Shown in pieces: positions 1-7,656 of a stretch of DNA of 64,000 bases. The translations under genes and the position numbers were made by a program. The notes below the pieces were generated by a model that was not told the origin of the DNA, did not search any database, and saw only the letters and a program-made list of their open reading frames with translations. The stretch's first letter is position 1. Each line of letters starts with the position of its first letter. This stretch comes from Cognaticolwellia aestuarii (GTDB lineage Bacteria > Pseudomonadota > Gammaproteobacteria > Enterobacterales > Alteromonadaceae), in NCBI RefSeq assembly GCF_002000025.1, contig NZ_MUZV01000007.1, forward strand, positions 124,001 through 188,000, in the 5' to 3' direction.

Positions 1-286
1 AATGGACGATAAAGTGACTATACGCATGGAGGCAATGATTAACTCTATGACACCAGCAGAACGTAAGCGTCCAGAAATTATTAAGGGTTCACGTAAACGT
101 CGTATTGCTGCAGGTTCAGGCACTCAGATACAAGATGTGAATAAGTTATTAAAACAATTCACACAGATGCAAAAAATGATGAAAAAAATGTCAGGTAAGG
201 GCGGCATGCAAAAAATGATGCGCTCGATGAAAGGCATGATGCCTCCTGGCGGTGGTGGCATGGGCGGCGGTATGTTCGGCCGTTAA
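1..286 (+). CDS. ffh: Signal recognition particle protein Ffh, C-terminal part (5' cut by window)
   Basis: Ffh is the GTPase that, with 4.5S RNA, carries nascent inner-membrane proteins to FtsY and the Sec translocon. Only the last ~94 residues are here, the methionine-rich M domain. Visible are the RNA-binding stretch [18 protein letters not shown] and the Met-rich tail ([19 protein letters not shown]) ending in Gly/Met repeats, as in known Ffh proteins. The reading frame is open to the window edge, so the NG GTPase domain lies upstream. A strong intrinsic terminator follows 30 bases after the stop. The identification is secure; only the start is missing. Confidence 0.96.
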   Translation, partial: MDDKVTIRMEAMINSMTPAERKRPEIIKGSRKRRIAAGSGTQIQDVNKLLKQFTQMQKMMKKMSGKGGMQKMMRSMKGMMPPGGGGMGGGMFGR

Positions 287-316
287 ATAACACTAACATC
301 TAGCGATGCCATTTAT

Positions 317-345
317 AAAAAGGTAGCTAATTGCTACCTTTTTTA
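317..345 (+). terminator. Intrinsic terminator after ffh
   Basis: An 11-bp perfect stem (AAAAAGGTAGC / GCTACCTTTTT) with loop TAATT is followed by more T residues. It lies about 30 bases after the ffh stop codon. Confidence 0.9.
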
Positions 346-420
346 TTTTCTCCACTACACTAAAACAGTAACTAAGCCATTACTGGGCCCATAGCAGTAG
401 TATTTTATTGACCACTTATA

Positions 421-442
421 CCGAGTTCAGGCCGAGTTCAGG
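421..442 (+). repeat. Tandem 11-bp repeat CCGAGTTCAGG x2
   Basis: Two exact back-to-back copies of CCGAGTTCAGG, followed by TTAGTTAA, lie just before the Shine-Dalgarno of the gene at 468. Related copies of the motif occur near 27540 and 49790 (reverse orientation) and 49838, all in intergenic DNA. It may be a dispersed genomic repeat of this lineage or an operator; the sequence alone does not decide. Confidence 0.5.
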
Positions 443-467
443 TTAGTTAAATTAAGGAGTATTTATA

Positions 468-704
468 GTGCTAGAACAAGAAATTATTAGTCAGAAAGAT
501 TTAGATGAATTACTGCATATTAATGAATTTATTGAACAGCAGAATGAAAATTCATTGGTGGGTGAGTTAAAGAAAGCGATTTTAGACTCAGGCAAGCTTG
601 AGTTAGCGCAATGGGAGTCTTTACGTGAGCATATCCATGAAATAGAAACGCTAATTCCTCATATTGAATTGATCATTAAATTAAAAAAAGAAAATAAATC
701 CTAA
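468..704 (+). CDS. Small conserved-looking hypothetical protein, 78 aa
   Basis: I do not recognise this protein. It is acidic, lacks a signal peptide or membrane segment, and looks wholly helical (for example HINEFIEQQNENSLVGELKKAI). The GTG start at 468 is preceded by a good AAGGAG Shine-Dalgarno at 455-460. It stands alone between the ffh terminator and the convergent transporter gene. It could be a small regulatory or adaptor protein, but nothing in the sequence gives a function. Confidence 0.6.
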   Translation: MLEQEIISQKDLDELLHINEFIEQQNENSLVGELKKAILDSGKLELAQWESLREHIHEIETLIPHIELIIKLKKENKS

Positions 705-753
705 TGGCCTATGCTTACGGAAAAATTTTCTTTTAGTCAGCAGCGCAAGTAAA

Positions 754-1749
754 TTAAAGCTTGTTACTTTTAAAGCTTAAATAACCTTTAACCAAATTGA
801 AATTATTTCTGTTGAGTATCTTATCGCCAAGTGCGGTTAGCATTGAGCCTAACACAACTAAACCAGCGCCAAAATAAGCGAGTAAGTTCAGGTGTTGAGC
901 TTGAAATTTTGTCGGCCAAAGCAGTTCTGCAATAGTGGCAAAGATCACGGTTAGTAATGGTGTTATTGCTAAGGTGGCGCTAACTTTAGCTGTCGGCAGG
1001 TATTCTAATGACTTGGCAAAAGTACCATAAGCAATCAGTGTGTTCGCACAACAAAAAAGTAATAATAGTAATGCGGTGTTATCTAATGACATTATTACAT
1101 GTGGACTTGCTAGAGGTAGGAAAAATACAGCACTTAATAAATAAATACACCACATAATTTGATTTGAGCTGTAATACCGGAGCATCTTTTTTTGCATAAT
1201 GGCATAGGCAGCCCAAGTAATTGCTGCGCCAAACATAATAATAAAGCCAAGTATGAAATCATCATGGCTAATATTACTGTTATCAATAAACTGTTGGTTA
1301 AAAAATAATAACAAACCAGAAATCAGCACAAATGAGCCAACCATTTGCCCTCGACTAAAGCTCTCTTTAATAAAAACTACACTGCCTATTAGCATTAAGA
1401 ATGGTGCCATTTGAATCAGCATTTGGGCTGTTTCTGCTGGAATAAAGTACAGTGAGACGAGATAGAATATATAATTTAAACTCAATAATATTGCCGCAAT
1501 GAATAATCTTTTCATTAAGCTCGGCCGTTGTAAAACAGTACTTGGAAGTTTGCGCTTGAGAAACAAAAATATCGCCACAAAGCATGCCGCAAACACAAAG
1601 CGATACCAAGTAATGGTATAAGCGTCCATCAAAACTAAAACAGATTTTAATGCCAACGGCAGCAATCCCCACATTATTGCAGTAATCATTGCTAGCATTA
1701 ATCCTTTAACACTGTTGTTTGCTAGCTGAGTCATAGTTTTCAAGTCCAA
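754..1749 (-). CDS. EamA/DMT-family transporter
   Basis: A ten-helix inner-membrane protein of the drug/metabolite transporter superfamily, 331 aa, with the two tandem EamA halves expected for the family (about residues 15-150 and 165-310). Family signs are GLLPLALKSVL in helix 1, PAETAQMLIQMAPFLMLIGSVVF at the end of repeat 1 and the matching TAKVSATLAITPLLTVIFA in repeat 2. Such proteins usually export amino acids or small metabolites; the substrate cannot be read from the sequence. It is monocistronic and faces away from the rpsP operon. The last ~20 residues form a basic cytoplasmic tail. Confidence 0.85.
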   Translation of the reverse strand: MDLKTMTQLANNSVKGLMLAMITAIMWGLLPLALKSVLVLMDAYTITWYRFVFAACFVAIFLFLKRKLPSTVLQRPSLMKRLFIAAILLSLNYIFYLVSLYFIPAETAQMLIQMAPFLMLIGSVVFIKESFSRGQMVGSFVLISGLLLFFNQQFIDNSNISHDDFILGFIIMFGAAITWAAYAIMQKKMLRYYSSNQIMWCIYLLSAVFFLPLASPHVIMSLDNTALLLLLFCCANTLIAYGTFAKSLEYLPTAKVSATLAITPLLTVIFATIAELLWPTKFQAQHLNLLAYFGAGLVVLGSMLTALGDKILNRNNFNLVKGYLSFKSNKL

Positions 1750-1870
1750 ATAAATAAAGTAAGCGGTGGGGTTAATCTAATCGCAATTTAGGCGCGAGCA
1801 TTATTATATAGGTATATCATGGGCTCAGTAACTCATTTGTGAAATAACTAGGTTAAAATTTAGCTTTGGG

Positions 1871-1898
1871 TTGCTTTGTCAGCAGAAAAGCGTAAAAT
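1871..1898 (+). promoter_or_regulatory. Predicted sigma-70 promoter of the rpsP operon with GC-rich discriminator
   Basis: A -35-like TTGCTT at 1871-1876 and a -10 TAAAAT at 1893-1898 are separated by 16 bases and followed by the GC-rich ACGCGAGC. GC-rich discriminators are typical of stringently controlled ribosomal promoters, so ppGpp/DksA control is inferred. The region also forms a 9-bp inverted repeat (CAGAAAAGC 1883-1891, GCTTTTCTG 1905-1913) around the -10. Start site about 1905, giving a leader of some 70 bases. Confidence 0.55.
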
Positions 1899-1976
1899 AC
1901 GCGAGCTTTTCTGTCACTAAGTTGATAGAAATGTCTGGAAAATTCGTTTTAACACTTAAATTATATAGAGGACGAT

Positions 1977-2225
1977 ATGGTTACCATTCGTTTAGCTCGT
2001 GGCGGCGCAAAGAAGCGTCCATTCTATCAGGTTGTTGTTGCAGATAGCCGTAACTCTCGCGATGGTCGTTTCATCGAGAAAGTTGGTTTTTTCAACCCTA
2101 CAGCGCAAGGTCAAGCGGAAAAATTACGTTTAGACCTAGACCGTGTCAACCATTGGGTTGGTCAAGGTGCAACTGTATCTGATCGTGTGGCCAAATTAGT
2201 TAAAGATGCTCAAAAAGCAGCTTAA
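1977..2225 (+). CDS. rpsP: 30S ribosomal protein S16
   Basis: S16 binds 16S rRNA in the body of the small subunit and is needed for its assembly. At 82 aa it has the family's usual length, with the classic N-terminus [20 protein letters not shown] and the [20 protein letters not shown] block. It is the first gene of rpsP-rimM-trmD-rplS, the standard gammaproteobacterial order. A GAGGA-type ribosome binding site lies just upstream. Expression is probably growth-rate controlled from the promoter at 1871-1898. Confidence 0.98.
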   Translation: MVTIRLARGGAKKRPFYQVVVADSRNSRDGRFIEKVGFFNPTAQGQAEKLRLDLDRVNHWVGQGATVSDRVAKLVKDAQKAA

Positions 2226-2254
2226 TTAACTTTGGTAGGTTTTAGGAGTTTGTT

Positions 2255-2785
2255 GTGGAAGTAATAGGTAAAGATGTCACTTTAGGTAAAGTAGGCGCTG
2301 TCTACGGTATCAAAGGTTGGTTGAAGATTCATTCATTCACAGATGACCAAGAAGCCATACTAGACTATTTTCCTTGGTCTTTAAAATTAGGAAATAAGAT
2401 TCAATCAGTAGAAATTACCGATTGGCGCAAACATAACAATGGCATTGTTGTTAAAGTTGCAGGTATTGATGACCGTGACATAGCCCAAAAGCTTGTTGGA
2501 TCAGAAATATTTGTCAGCGAAGACGCGTTATCAGATTTACCAGAAGGTGAGTTTTATTGGCGTGATCTAATCGGCATGACTGTAGTTACTGACAAAGGTT
2601 ACGACCTAGGTCAGGTTTCCGACATAATGGAAACTGGCGCGAACGATGTACTGGTTGTTAAAGCTAACTTGAAAGATGGCTTTGGGAAAAAAGAAAGGTT
2701 AATCCCTTACTTAATGGACCAAGTTATACTTTCGGTGAGTACTGAAAATAAACAAATTTGTGTTGACTGGGATCCAGGTTTCTAA
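2255..2785 (+). CDS. rimM: Ribosome maturation factor RimM
   Basis: RimM binds ribosomal protein S19 and helps mature the 3' domain (head) of the 30S subunit. The 176-aa protein has an N-terminal RimM beta-barrel ([21 protein letters not shown]) and a C-terminal PRC-barrel ([14 protein letters not shown]... [11 protein letters not shown]... VDWDPGF), as in E. coli. Translation starts at GTG 2255 behind TAGGAG. It lies 29 bases after rpsP and 2 bases before trmD, so coupling with trmD is likely. Confidence 0.97.
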   Translation: MEVIGKDVTLGKVGAVYGIKGWLKIHSFTDDQEAILDYFPWSLKLGNKIQSVEITDWRKHNNGIVVKVAGIDDRDIAQKLVGSEIFVSEDALSDLPEGEFYWRDLIGMTVVTDKGYDLGQVSDIMETGANDVLVVKANLKDGFGKKERLIPYLMDQVILSVSTENKQICVDWDPGF

Positions 2786-2787
2786 AC

Positions 2788-3588
2788 TTGAGTAACTGCA
2801 AATTATGGATTGGGGTGATCAGCCTTTTTCCTGAAATGTTTGATGCAATTACCGAGTATGGGGTGACTGGCCGAGCTATTCGTAAAGGTTTAATTGATTT
2901 TCATAAGTGGAATCCTAGAGATTTTACCCATGATAAGCATCGCACCGTAGATGATCGCCCATATGGCGGTGGTCCAGGGATGTTGATGATGGTTCAACCA
3001 TTGCGAGATGCCATTATTGCTGCACGTGCTGTAGCTGAAGTTGATGGTAAAAAAGCTAAGGTCATATATTTGTCACCGCAAGGGCGAAAATTGGACCAAG
3101 CCGGTGTACGTGAATTAGCACAACATGACCGACTGATATTTATAGCAGGACGTTATGAAGGCATAGATGAACGACTTATTGAATCTGAAATAGATGAAGA
3201 ATGGTCGGTCGGAGATTATGTTTTAAGTGGTGGGGAACTACCAGCTATGAATGTAATTGATGCCGTAGCACGATTTGTGCCTGGTGTATTAGGACATCAA
3301 CAATCAGCTGAGCAGGATTCATTTTCTGACGGTTTGTTAGACTGTCCACATTATACCCGGCCAGAAGTGATGGATGTTTCGTCAAACGAAACTAAGTCAG
3401 TTCCAAAAGTGTTATTGAGTGGTAATCACGAGCATATTAGGCAATGGCGCCAATATCAGTCATTAGAAAGAACATTGACCAGAAGACCAGAACTATTAAC
3501 TAACCTAGCTCTGACAGCGGAACAAGAAAAAATGTTAGTAGCCATTAAGGCTGATAACAAAAGTATTGTTGATGACTGTGAACCCTAG
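2788..3588 (+). CDS. trmD: tRNA (guanine-37-N1)-methyltransferase TrmD
   Basis: TrmD methylates G37 next to the anticodon of tRNAs reading CUN, CCN and CGG, preventing +1 frameshifts. It is a SPOUT-fold enzyme with a trefoil knot. Visible are [35 protein letters not shown], the AdoMet-knot segment [11 protein letters not shown]...[13 protein letters not shown] and the C-terminal [13 protein letters not shown]. Length 266 aa is slightly over the norm because of the N-terminus: the TTG at 2788 gives MSNCKL before the usual WIGVISLFP, and an in-frame GTG at 2815 is the only other nearby start. I keep TTG; the start is the least certain part. Confidence 0.96.
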   Translation: MSNCKLWIGVISLFPEMFDAITEYGVTGRAIRKGLIDFHKWNPRDFTHDKHRTVDDRPYGGGPGMLMMVQPLRDAIIAARAVAEVDGKKAKVIYLSPQGRKLDQAGVRELAQHDRLIFIAGRYEGIDERLIESEIDEEWSVGDYVLSGGELPAMNVIDAVARFVPGVLGHQQSAEQDSFSDGLLDCPHYTRPEVMDVSSNETKSVPKVLLSGNHEHIRQWRQYQSLERTLTRRPELLTNLALTAEQEKMLVAIKADNKSIVDDCEP

Positions 3589-3600
3589 GAAGAAGGTATT

Positions 3601-3954
3601 ATGAGTAATATTATTAAGCAGCTTGAAGCTGAGCAAATGAAAAAAGATGTACCAGCGTATAGCCCAGGCGATACTGTTGTTGTACAAGTAAAAGTTACAG
3701 AAGGTGATAAATCACGTCTTCAAGCATTTGAAGGTGTTGTAATCGCAATTAAAAACCGCGGCATCAATTCTGCATTCACTGTTCGTAAAATTTCAAACGG
3801 TGTTGGTGTAGAGCGTGTATTCCAGACACATAGCCCAATCGTTGACTCAATTGAAGTCAAACGTCGCGGTGATGTACGTCAAGCTAAGCTTTACTACCTT
3901 CGTGAGCGTTCAGGTAAATCTGCACGTATCAAAGAGAAATTGGCTAAAAGATAA
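3601..3954 (+). CDS. rplS: 50S ribosomal protein L19
   Basis: L19 sits at the 30S-50S interface. The 117-aa protein has all family blocks: [24 protein letters not shown]-type [30 protein letters not shown], and the C-terminal [19 protein letters not shown]. It is the last gene of the rpsP operon, 12 bases after trmD behind a GGAAGAAGG ribosome binding site, and is followed by a strong terminator. Confidence 0.98.
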   Translation: MSNIIKQLEAEQMKKDVPAYSPGDTVVVQVKVTEGDKSRLQAFEGVVIAIKNRGINSAFTVRKISNGVGVERVFQTHSPIVDSIEVKRRGDVRQAKLYYLRERSGKSARIKEKLAKR

Positions 3955-4010
3955 TCCCTCTTTAATTAGAGTTTTATCTCCTAATTTCTTAGTAAAGAAA
4001 GATGATAAAA

Positions 4011-4047
4011 AAAGCCTGAATAAGCAATTATTCAGGCTTTTTGTTTT
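4011..4047 (+). terminator. Intrinsic terminator of the rpsP operon
   Basis: A 13-bp perfect stem (AAAGCCTGAATAA / TTATTCAGGCTTT) with tetraloop GCAA is followed by TTGTTTTTT. It lies 57 bases after rplS. Confidence 0.93.
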
Positions 4048-4227
4048 TTATCAGCTTTTGAGAAATAGTGGCTTTTTTCTTACGGGTTTAGGGCTGGAAA
4101 ACGTAGCTGTTAATTTATTAGTTATGCTAGTATTTTTAAATATAAGCGGTCTTTATCACAGCTTAATCTAGAGTCGATAACGTACCTAAGCAATGAGTGC
4201 CATTGGTTAACTATTTTTAATGGAAGT

Positions 4228-4815
4228 ATGATGCAACAAAATATTACCCAAGCTATTGTCGATTGGGCAGAAGGCAATAGTCAATCACAAGAAAACTTAT
4301 ATGTGCTTATTTATGATCACTTGCGTAAATTGGCATCAAAGCAAAGATTGAAAGTGGCTGATAAGTTTGGTCAAAGTAGTATTGAGGAGCATATCAATTC
4401 AACCACTGCAATTGTTCATGAAGTTTATATAAAGCTTGAAAACAGTAATGGCGAGTACTTTCGTCATCGAAAAGAGTTTTTTATTATGGTTGCTCGTACT
4501 ATTCATAATATTTTAGTCGACCAAGCAAGAAAAAATGCTGCCCAGAAACGCCAAGCAGAATTGACAACTTTGGATGATGTTGGGGAAGAGTCTAGTTTTG
4601 AGTTTTCAGAGCAAGACCAAAAAATGCTAGATTTAGGCAATGCACTGCAACAAATGGAAGCTGAATATCCAAGGCAAGCGCAAAGTATGCAGCTAAAATA
4701 TTTTGGCGGTTTACTCGTAAAAGAGATTTCCGATATTTTGGCGATTAGTACCTCAAGCGCAGAAAAAGATTTGGCCTTTGCTAAATCATGGCTTAAATTG
4801 AGGTTGTCATCATGA
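4228..4815 (+). CDS. ECF-type sigma factor lacking region-2.2 acidic residues (EcfP/ECF43-like)
   Basis: A 195-aa sigma-70 family factor of the ECF type related to the Sigma70_ECF (PF07638) group. Region 2 spans about residues 20-95 and region 4 about 135-192, with a helix-turn-helix in LLVKEISDILAISTSSAEKDLAFAKSWL. Where ordinary ECF factors carry an acidic DAED-like patch needed for core polymerase contact, this protein has INSTTAIVHEVYIKL, with Thr59 and Thr60. In Vibrio parahaemolyticus EcfP (known system) a threonine in this region is phosphorylated by kinase PknT to switch the factor on. A kinase gene lies downstream here. No anti-sigma gene is adjacent. Kinase control is inferred from this pattern. 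The stop overlaps the next start (ATGA). Confidence 0.85.
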   Translation: MMQQNITQAIVDWAEGNSQSQENLYVLIYDHLRKLASKQRLKVADKFGQSSIEEHINSTTAIVHEVYIKLENSNGEYFRHRKEFFIMVARTIHNILVDQARKNAAQKRQAELTTLDDVGEESSFEFSEQDQKMLDLGNALQQMEAEYPRQAQSMQLKYFGGLLVKEISDILAISTSSAEKDLAFAKSWLKLRLSS

Positions 4816-5135
4816 AAAGCCTTATATTATCGACCAAGTATCAAGGGTATAGCTTAACTTGCTATTGGCACTCTTTAACTAAAAGTGTTGAGTTTTATGC
4901 AGTAAATACACCGTTAAAGCTGCATACGGGCTTTGGTTTTATCAGTCGCTTTAAAACGGCTAAGATCAGCGACGATTTATCAATTGAAGTACACTTTAGA
5001 AAGCTGAACAGAGATAAAATTGCCATTATCATGTTAAAAGTCGAAGGTATCATTTTAAAAGCACAGGCCATAGAAGTCAGCACAGGGGAAAAAGTATCAA
5101 TGTCCTCTATTACCTACCAGCAATTGACCAGATAA
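4812..5135 (+). CDS. Hypothetical protein translationally coupled to the sigma factor, 107 aa
   Basis: I do not recognise a family. The protein is basic, rich in beta-type residues, without signal peptide or clear membrane helix, and reads as a small beta-sheet protein (LTCYWHSLTKSVEFYAVN; ISDDLSIEVHFRKL). Its ATG overlaps the sigma stop by 4 bases (ATGA), so the two are almost certainly co-translated. That makes it a candidate partner, such as an adaptor between sigma factor and kinase, or a direct regulator of the sigma factor. This role is inference from position only. Confidence 0.6.
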   Translation: MKSLILSTKYQGYSLTCYWHSLTKSVEFYAVNTPLKLHTGFGFISRFKTAKISDDLSIEVHFRKLNRDKIAIIMLKVEGIILKAQAIEVSTGEKVSMSSITYQQLTR

Positions 5136-5516
5136 TCGAGCAGCAGGGTTAGCGGAAAAAGCGACTAATTTTATTTACTATAAACTGACCTGTTGTCAGC
5201 CAAATTAGTGGCTTCTTTATCGCTATTAAATTTCAGTTCTGGTTTAGCGGCCAATACGCTAAAACAGAAAAATTAATAACCTATTACTCATGAACATACT
5301 GCCCAGTGTTATAAAATAAAAATTGATAGCTGCTATGTAAATAGTTGTTAGCCAAAGCCTTGATTAGGTATCTTAGTAGCATGCGGCTGTTTAGCTTGCA
5401 AAGCGAGTTAAACTCTTATATAAAACCAACAATAATAAACAAGTAATTGATAATAAAATAAAATGTTGGTTAACTGCCTTTCTATAAAATGCTGTTATAT
5501 GCAAGCAGGCCAATAA
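5136..5516. other. Intergenic region between sigma/107-aa pair and kinase gene
   Basis: There is no convincing gene in 381 AT-rich bases. A long-loop inverted repeat is present: AAGCGACTAATTT at 5159-5171 pairs, with one mismatch, with AAATTAGTGGCTT at 5202-5214, followed by a few T residues. It could end the sigma transcript, implying that the kinase has its own promoter. I see no clear sigma-70 promoter or operator. Confidence 0.4.
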
Positions 5517-7253
5517 ATGGCAGTCACTACTTTATTCGAGCATTTTTCTTTGCTTATTGATTTGCCTCAACATCAACATGCGAGTTATCTCAAACAACAT
5601 ATTAGTGACCCTGTGCAGGCTGAAGAACTTAAAGCGCTGCTTAATAACCACTTTAGTCATAACGATAAAACGCAATGGCACGAACTCATTGCTCAACAAG
5701 CCCAAGACATTACGGGTGATGAGCAACTTCAAGATTTACTTGGCAGCAAACTTGGTGTTTATACCCTCACAGAAGTTATTGGTGAAGGGGGCATGGGCAT
5801 TGTATTTTTAGCTGAACGTCATGATGGCATGATGCAGCAGCAAGTGGCGATAAAGTTTTTATTGCCCTCGATAGTGCATGTTGTTGGTTCAAAAATCGCT
5901 CATAATCAAGCACAAATTTTAGCAAGATTAAATCACCCTAATATCACTCAAGTTTACGATGCCGGTACTAGTCCAACGGGTCTGCATTATTTAATTATGG
6001 AGTATGTGGCAGGACAGCCCATTGATGCCTATTGCCAACAGCATCAATTGAACTTTATTGAACGCATTCATTTATTTTTAGATGTTTGTGATGCCATCGC
6101 TAAAAGCCATTTAATTAATATTGCGCATAGCGATATTAAACCGGCTAATGTATTGGTAAGCAAAGATGGTTTAGTCAAAATACTTGATTTTGATATTGCC
6201 AAAATGCTACAGCCAAATGAACAAGAAGCTGAAGGCGATAATGTTAAGCGCTACCTTCGCGCATTGAGTCTTGCATATGCTTCACCTGAACAACTAACAG
6301 GACAAGCGTTAACTTTAGCCACTGATCAATACTCTTTAGCGGTGTTACTTTATGTTTTGTTAAGTGATCAAACGCCATTTGATATGGAAAAAAAGAATAT
6401 CAATGAGTTAGTTGAGGATATTCAGGCCGGCCGGGCTAAACCACTAATAGTCAACCAAGCCCGTGTCAAGCTCACACTAAGCCAGCATTGGGCGATGGTC
6501 AGTGATATGGCGAAAATAATCAGTAAAGCCATGTCAGCTGATGTTGATAATCGTTATTCAACGGTTGCTGCATTTAAATCAGATATTCATAAAACCCTTA
6601 AATATTACCCCACTAAACTCAGCTATTCATTATGGCAGCGAACTAAAAAATGGTTAATTCGAAAACCATTACTTGCGCTAATCTATGTAATATTGATTGT
6701 CGCAAGCCTGTCTTTTGCCGTACAAAATGACAGTATTGAGCAAGAGCGTAATCTAGCCTTGATCGCTCAGCAAGAGGCGGAGCAGAGAACACAGCAGGCC
6801 GAACGAGAAAAAATGCATGCTATAGCGGTAGCTGAACAATTAGCGAATATTTTAAAGCAAGAAAGTCGTTATCCCAGCCAAGCAAAGCCAAATGGCCTTA
6901 GCCCTATGCTTGAGCAAGGTTACGAAAATACCATGAATACAAGTAAACTCAGTAGTGGGCAGAAATTACAAGTAGTAAAAACTATTGTAGAAAGTTATCT
7001 AAATCAACAGCAGTATAAAGCAGCGATAGTAATACTTGAGAGAACACTCGCTATAAGTGAACTGCTTGTGTTAGATATTGAAAAGCAATTACCACTATCG
7101 CTCTTACTGATTGAAACTTATGTGAAAACAGAGCAGCGACATCAGGCAAAAGCCTTTGTTGTTCGATTGAAAAAAGCAATAAGCTCTCATGGTCTTAGTA
7201 CTACAACGAAAACACAGCTATTATCAGTTGAAGATATATTATCGCCAGCGTGA
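5517..7253 (+). CDS. Transmembrane Ser/Thr protein kinase with atypical HSD and DFD motifs (PknT-like)
   Basis: A 578-aa Hanks-type kinase. After an 80-residue N-terminal extension the kinase domain runs from about 80 to 360: Gly-rich loop GEGGMG (89-94), VAIK Lys113, catalytic loop HSDIKPAN (204-211), metal motif DFD (224-226), ASPE (255-258). A membrane helix follows at about 384-401, then a coiled coil (405-440) and a TPR-like periplasmic tail. Catalytic Asp206, Lys208 and Asn211 are kept, but the usual HRD arginine is Ser205 and the DFG glycine is Asp226. Loss of the HRD arginine often goes with kinases not switched by activation-loop phosphorylation. The likely substrate is the ECF sigma factor at 4228, by analogy with PknT/EcfP. 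The C-terminal part is shorter than in many TPR kinases of this type. Confidence 0.88.
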   Translation: MAVTTLFEHFSLLIDLPQHQHASYLKQHISDPVQAEELKALLNNHFSHNDKTQWHELIAQQAQDITGDEQLQDLLGSKLGVYTLTEVIGEGGMGIVFLAERHDGMMQQQVAIKFLLPSIVHVVGSKIAHNQAQILARLNHPNITQVYDAGTSPTGLHYLIMEYVAGQPIDAYCQQHQLNFIERIHLFLDVCDAIAKSHLINIAHSDIKPANVLVSKDGLVKILDFDIAKMLQPNEQEAEGDNVKRYLRALSLAYASPEQLTGQALTLATDQYSLAVLLYVLLSDQTPFDMEKKNINELVEDIQAGRAKPLIVNQARVKLTLSQHWAMVSDMAKIISKAMSADVDNRYSTVAAFKSDIHKTLKYYPTKLSYSLWQRTKKWLIRKPLLALIYVILIVASLSFAVQNDSIEQERNLALIAQQEAEQRTQQAEREKMHAIAVAEQLANILKQESRYPSQAKPNGLSPMLEQGYENTMNTSKLSSGQKLQVVKTIVESYLNQQQYKAAIVILERTLAISELLVLDIEKQLPLSLLLIETYVKTEQRHQAKAFVVRLKKAISSHGLSTTTKTQLLSVEDILSPA

Positions 7254-7656
7254 TCATTTCAACAAATCACCAGTCTCGTTAGCTATTTTAACGGCTATTT
7301 ACATTCCGGCTTAAATAACGCATCAGCACTTATAAAAATTATTACCTGTTTTTATAGCTCACTTTCAAGAGTGTCGAGTCGGCTATTTATTTGTCATTAA
7401 AATTTATCTCCTTTTTATTCTAAATATTTATAAAAATTTATTACGGTTTTTAAGATTAACTGCGTAGCTATAACGTCACTAAGTCACAAGGTAAATTTAT
7501 CTCAACAACACAGGTAAGCGCTGATGCAATAGTGCGAAGTAACAGCACTAAGTAGTAATGATGTTAGCATTTTTTTGAAAAAACTGACTGTTCAGCATTT
7601 TAACTACTGGAAAGTGTGATCTAGATAGAAAAACTTAATAAATAATAGGATGTCAA
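7254..7656. other. Intergenic region, no feature identified
   Basis: Around 400 AT-rich bases with no supported gene. I found no strong terminator hairpin after the kinase and no recognisable operator. The only clear element is the AGGA ribosome binding site of the next gene. Confidence 0.35.

Noticed and set aside
3815-4171. Open frame of 118 aa after the L19 start region
   Set aside because: It lies in another frame of rplS and runs through the operon terminator, so it cannot be an independent gene.
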